Below are positions 61,750 through 64,000 of a DNA stretch of 64,000 bases, in pieces. A program made the position numbers and the translations under genes. The DNA lies in assembly GCA_027028145.1 (NCBI GenBank), contig JALVJV010000011.1, positions 124,001 through 188,000 on the forward strand. The letters are read 5' to 3'. The notes under the pieces were generated by a model. It was given only the letters and a program-made list of their open reading frames with translations, made no database searches and was not told where the DNA came from. Each line of letters starts with the position of its first letter. The first letter of the stretch is position 1. Origin of the DNA: Archaeoglobaceae archaeon (GTDB taxonomy: Archaea; Halobacteriota; Archaeoglobi; Archaeoglobales; Archaeoglobaceae).

Positions 61750-63630
61750 TCATCTGAACGAAGGTCTTTGAGATAGCAACATAGGCAAGGGCAGGGGTTT
61801 AAACGGCTTACCTTCACACTCCCTTCTTATCCTCTCCGCCAGTTCGTCGACGCTCATCCTAACCTTCTTCTGATCTTTAAGCGTAGATTCCGCTCGGATC
61901 GTGACGGTCAAAAACCCTCCCCTGACTTCTTCTTCTCCTATAACAGCCACATACGGAATCCATTCCCTCCCGGCTTCTCTTATCTTCTTAGCCAAAGTTT
62001 CGTCCCTGTCATCGACATCAACCCTAATCTTACGTCTTCTCAGTTCTTCAGCAATTTCGATAGCCTTATCCAGATACCTCTCAGAAACCGGAATAACCCT
62101 AACCTGAGTCGGGGAAAGCCACACCGGAAGCATCGGTAGAACTCCCTTCTCAGCCCGCATGTGAGCCTTCTCAAGCAAAGCGTATATGCATCTCTCTATA
62201 GCCCCGCTCGCAGAACAGTGCAGAATCAAGGGTCTCTTCTTTTCTCCCTTTTCATCCACATAGCTGATGTCGTATCTTTCGGCATTTTCAACATCTATCT
62301 GAACGGTCGAAAGCGCTGAAGCCTTATCCAAAGCGTCGACGAAGTTGAACTCGAACTTCAGCACGAAGTAGAAGAACCTCTGATCCCACATCTCAACGAG
62401 TATCGGTTTCTTGAGGATGTCGACGAGCGAGTGAACGAATTCCTTGTTCTCCTCGTAGAAATCCCTCGTAACCCTAATAGCCACCTCGTAGTCTTCGGGT
62501 TCGAGACCAATCTCCCTTAGAACTTCTACGGCCAACTTGTATTGCCTGAAGAATTCCTCCTTAGCCTGCTCCATATCTTTAACTATCGTATGCATATCGG
62601 GCATCGTGAAAGCTCTGAGCCTTCTCAAACCGACCAATTCACCCCTCTGCTCCTTTCTGAAGGAGTATCTCGTTAATTCGTATAGTCTGACCGGAAGGTT
62701 CTTGTATGTGATAACGGAATCGTGGGCTATCAAGAACTGCCCGAAGCATGCCGCAAATCTAAGGAAGAACTCCCTTTTATCACCCTTAAGTATGTATTGC
62801 CTTGCCGGGAATCTTTCCAAATATCTCCTAAGCGTTGGATGACTTCTGTCAAACATTATAGGAGTCTCAACTTCCATTGCTCCGTATTCGATGCACTTAA
62901 GAGTAACGAACTCTTCAAGAAGGCTCTTAATCAGCCTCCCCTTCGGATAGTATCTTAAATGTCCCGAATCGGATGCCGGCTCGTAATCTGCGATCTGCAA
63001 CCTTCGCATTAATTCCACGTGCGGCGGAATCTTATCCACAGCCCTCCTCTTCGCTATTTCATAGTTCGCAAACTTTCTGAGGTTTTCGTAGCCGGTAAAG
63101 TCGAACTTTTCTATCTCTATTAGCTCCTTCTCCGGCGTAAGAATATACCAGTAGCTTTTAACCTTCTCCTCAGCCCTCAAAGCCTCTGTTATCTCTTTCT
63201 CTTCCTCGACTTCCGCTTTAACCTCTTCAGCCCTTATCTCCCTCGAAAGCTCGCTTAAGGGATGTCCTTTGCAAGATATCTTGAAAGACTTATACCAGCC
63301 AAACGGGGCTCTGTGAACTTCAAAATCCTTCGAAAGCTTCTCAGCCAAAAGCTTGAGAATCCTAATTCCGGTATCCGGATCGGCTAAATCCGATGAGAGG
63401 TGAGCGTAAGGATAAACGACAATCCTCTCAGCCCCAACCTTCTTTGCTATATCCGAAATTTCCTTAACGGCTTTATCTACAACAGCCTCGTTGTCTCCTT
63501 TCTCAACAGCAGTAAACACGACCAAAGCCTCATCAATGCGTTCTCCTTTTTCCTCAAAAGGTTCGGCGATCTTGGTCTTCTTTTTCGGCTCGTATTCGAT
63601 GTAATCGGCATGGATGAGCAGAAGTTTCAT
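61750..63630 (-). CDS. thrS: Threonyl-tRNA synthetase, archaeal type
   Basis: A 626-residue synthetase. The N-terminal domain (about 1-140, [29 protein letters not shown]...) is the archaeal editing domain related to D-Tyr-tRNA deacylase, which removes serine. The catalytic core has [63 protein letters not shown] and zinc ligands in LHCSASGA. The anticodon domain ends the protein. ATG 63630 is chosen: TTTTAAAG lies about 25 bases upstream, so the message is leaderless. Confidence 0.95.
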   Translation of the reverse strand: MKLLLIHADYIEYEPKKKTKIAEPFEEKGERIDEALVVFTAVEKGDNEAVVDKAVKEISDIAKKVGAERIVVYPYAHLSSDLADPDTGIRILKLLAEKLSKDFEVHRAPFGWYKSFKISCKGHPLSELSREIRAEEVKAEVEEEKEITEALRAEEKVKSYWYILTPEKELIEIEKFDFTGYENLRKFANYEIAKRRAVDKIPPHVELMRRLQIADYEPASDSGHLRYYPKGRLIKSLLEEFVTLKCIEYGAMEVETPIMFDRSHPTLRRYLERFPARQYILKGDKREFFLRFAACFGQFLIAHDSVITYKNLPVRLYELTRYSFRKEQRGELVGLRRLRAFTMPDMHTIVKDMEQAKEEFFRQYKLAVEVLREIGLEPEDYEVAIRVTRDFYEENKEFVHSLVDILKKPILVEMWDQRFFYFVLKFEFNFVDALDKASALSTVQIDVENAERYDISYVDEKGEKKRPLILHCSASGAIERCIYALLEKAHMRAEKGVLPMLPVWLSPTQVRVIPVSERYLDKAIEIAEELRRRKIRVDVDDRDETLAKKIREAGREWIPYVAVIGEEEVRGGFLTVTIRAESTLKDQKKVRMSVDELAERIRRECEGKPFKPLPLPMLLSQRPSFR

Positions 63631-63712
63631 GAACGTAGGCAAATCGAAAGGACTTTAAAATTTTCCGTTCCACTTTTGAAAACTATTTAATCGCGAAGAG
63701 CAAGCTTAACCC

Positions 63713-64000
63713 ATGCCATACGAGGAATGCCTCGAAGCAATATTTACGAGGGTGTCCATAAGGAGATTCAAGCCGAAGCAGATTCCGGATGAGATTATTA
63801 AAAGGATTCTTGAAGCCGGAAACGCCGCACCTTCAGCCGGCAATTTGCAGGCGAGGGATTTCATAGTAGTTAAGAACCCCGTTACAAAGCTCAAGCTCGC
63901 CAAGGCATCTTTAAATCAGATGTTTATAGCCGAAGCTCCGGTGGTTGTCGTTGTCTGCGCAAACTATCCCCGCTCAATGAGGGTTTACGGCGACAGAGGA
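63713..64000 (+). CDS. Nitroreductase family protein (truncated by window end)
   Basis: The first 96 residues of a nitroreductase-like FMN oxidoreductase. They start [21 protein letters not shown], with the FMN motif RxSxRxF, then [21 protein letters not shown] and an [16 protein letters not shown] strand. The frame is open at the window edge. AACTATTTAATC about 26 bases before the ATG is a TATA, so the transcript is leaderless. Substrate unknown. Confidence 0.85.
   Translation, partial: MPYEECLEAIFTRVSIRRFKPKQIPDEIIKRILEAGNAAPSAGNLQARDFIVVKNPVTKLKLAKASLNQMFIAEAPVVVVVCANYPRSMRVYGDRG

Overview
This window is chromosomal DNA from a thermophilic euryarchaeon, most likely an Archaeoglobales member (Archaeoglobus, Ferroglobus or Geoglobus type). 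The information-processing genes are archaeal: RfcL, FEN1, aRF1, RpoN, RpoK, archaeal ThrS, KEOPS Pcc1, prefoldin beta and TiaS. Three markers narrow the lineage. There is a Sep-tRNA:Cys-tRNA synthase, a fused IPCT/DIPPS enzyme for di-myo-inositol phosphate (a solute of hyperthermophiles), and an alanine dehydrogenase of the ornithine-cyclodeaminase type very like the A. fulgidus enzyme. No methanogenesis genes are present. Base composition looks like mid-40s percent GC by eye. Genus is inference.

Layout. 0.1-3.5 kb: two acyl-CoA ligases. 3.5-8.3 kb: AmrS-like radical SAM enzyme, small exporter, ketopantoate reductase, NDH-2-like flavoprotein, tRNA thiolase, biotin carrier. 8.4-11.6 kb: operon of AN1-rhomboid, RaSEA (archaeosine), DUF89 and a Cys-rich protein. 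11.6-17.8 kb: RtcA, nicotinamidase, small membrane proteins, GTPBP1-like GTPase, DUF58 pair. 17.9-20.6 kb: isoprenoid operon (IPK, Fni, prenyl synthase). 20.7-26.5 kb: CobT, glycosyltransferase, tRNA-Leu, MoaB, FEN1, a QueF-like fusion, an HD protein and a half-size MFS protein. 26.5-36.7 kb: alanine dehydrogenase, PEBP lipoprotein, SepCysS, purine permease, tRNA-Gln, thioredoxin, Brix-Pcc1-prefoldin operon, Trm5, amidohydrolase, RfcL. 36.7-39.8 kb: ribosomal/RNA polymerase operon with an embedded tRNA-Pro, then TiaS. 39.8-47.6 kb: a degenerate phosphoesterase, hisG and a complete branched-chain amino acid ABC transporter arranged divergently around one palindromic TATA element, then a membrane protein and a regulator with an in-frame stop. 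47.6-49.1 kb: an AT-rich restriction-modification cassette. 49.2-53.9 kb: aRF1, UppS, DUF2551, radical SAM, IPCT/DIPPS. 54-57.4 kb: Trm56, two tandem type IV pilins, ArgD, a stress protein. 57.5-64 kb: EF-1alpha, S10, CDF transporter, a TPR membrane protein, an EMC6-like protein, ThrS and a truncated nitroreductase.

Most of the window is dense core genome. Many neighbours overlap by 1-30 bases, and many transcripts look leaderless, with a TATA box about 25-30 bases before the start codon. No gap exceeds about 220 bases; the longest (54521-54757) is AT-rich and regulatory. I saw no rRNA, CRISPR array, insertion sequence or replication origin.

Most unusual items: the deoxyribosyltransferase-like/QueF-like fusion; the AT-rich restriction-modification cassette with a 59-residue gene between its two enzymes; an operon pairing an EMC6-like membrane protein with a TPR membrane protein; the shared palindromic liv promoter; the catalytically stripped phosphoesterase; and a tRNA gene that overlaps the end of rpoN.
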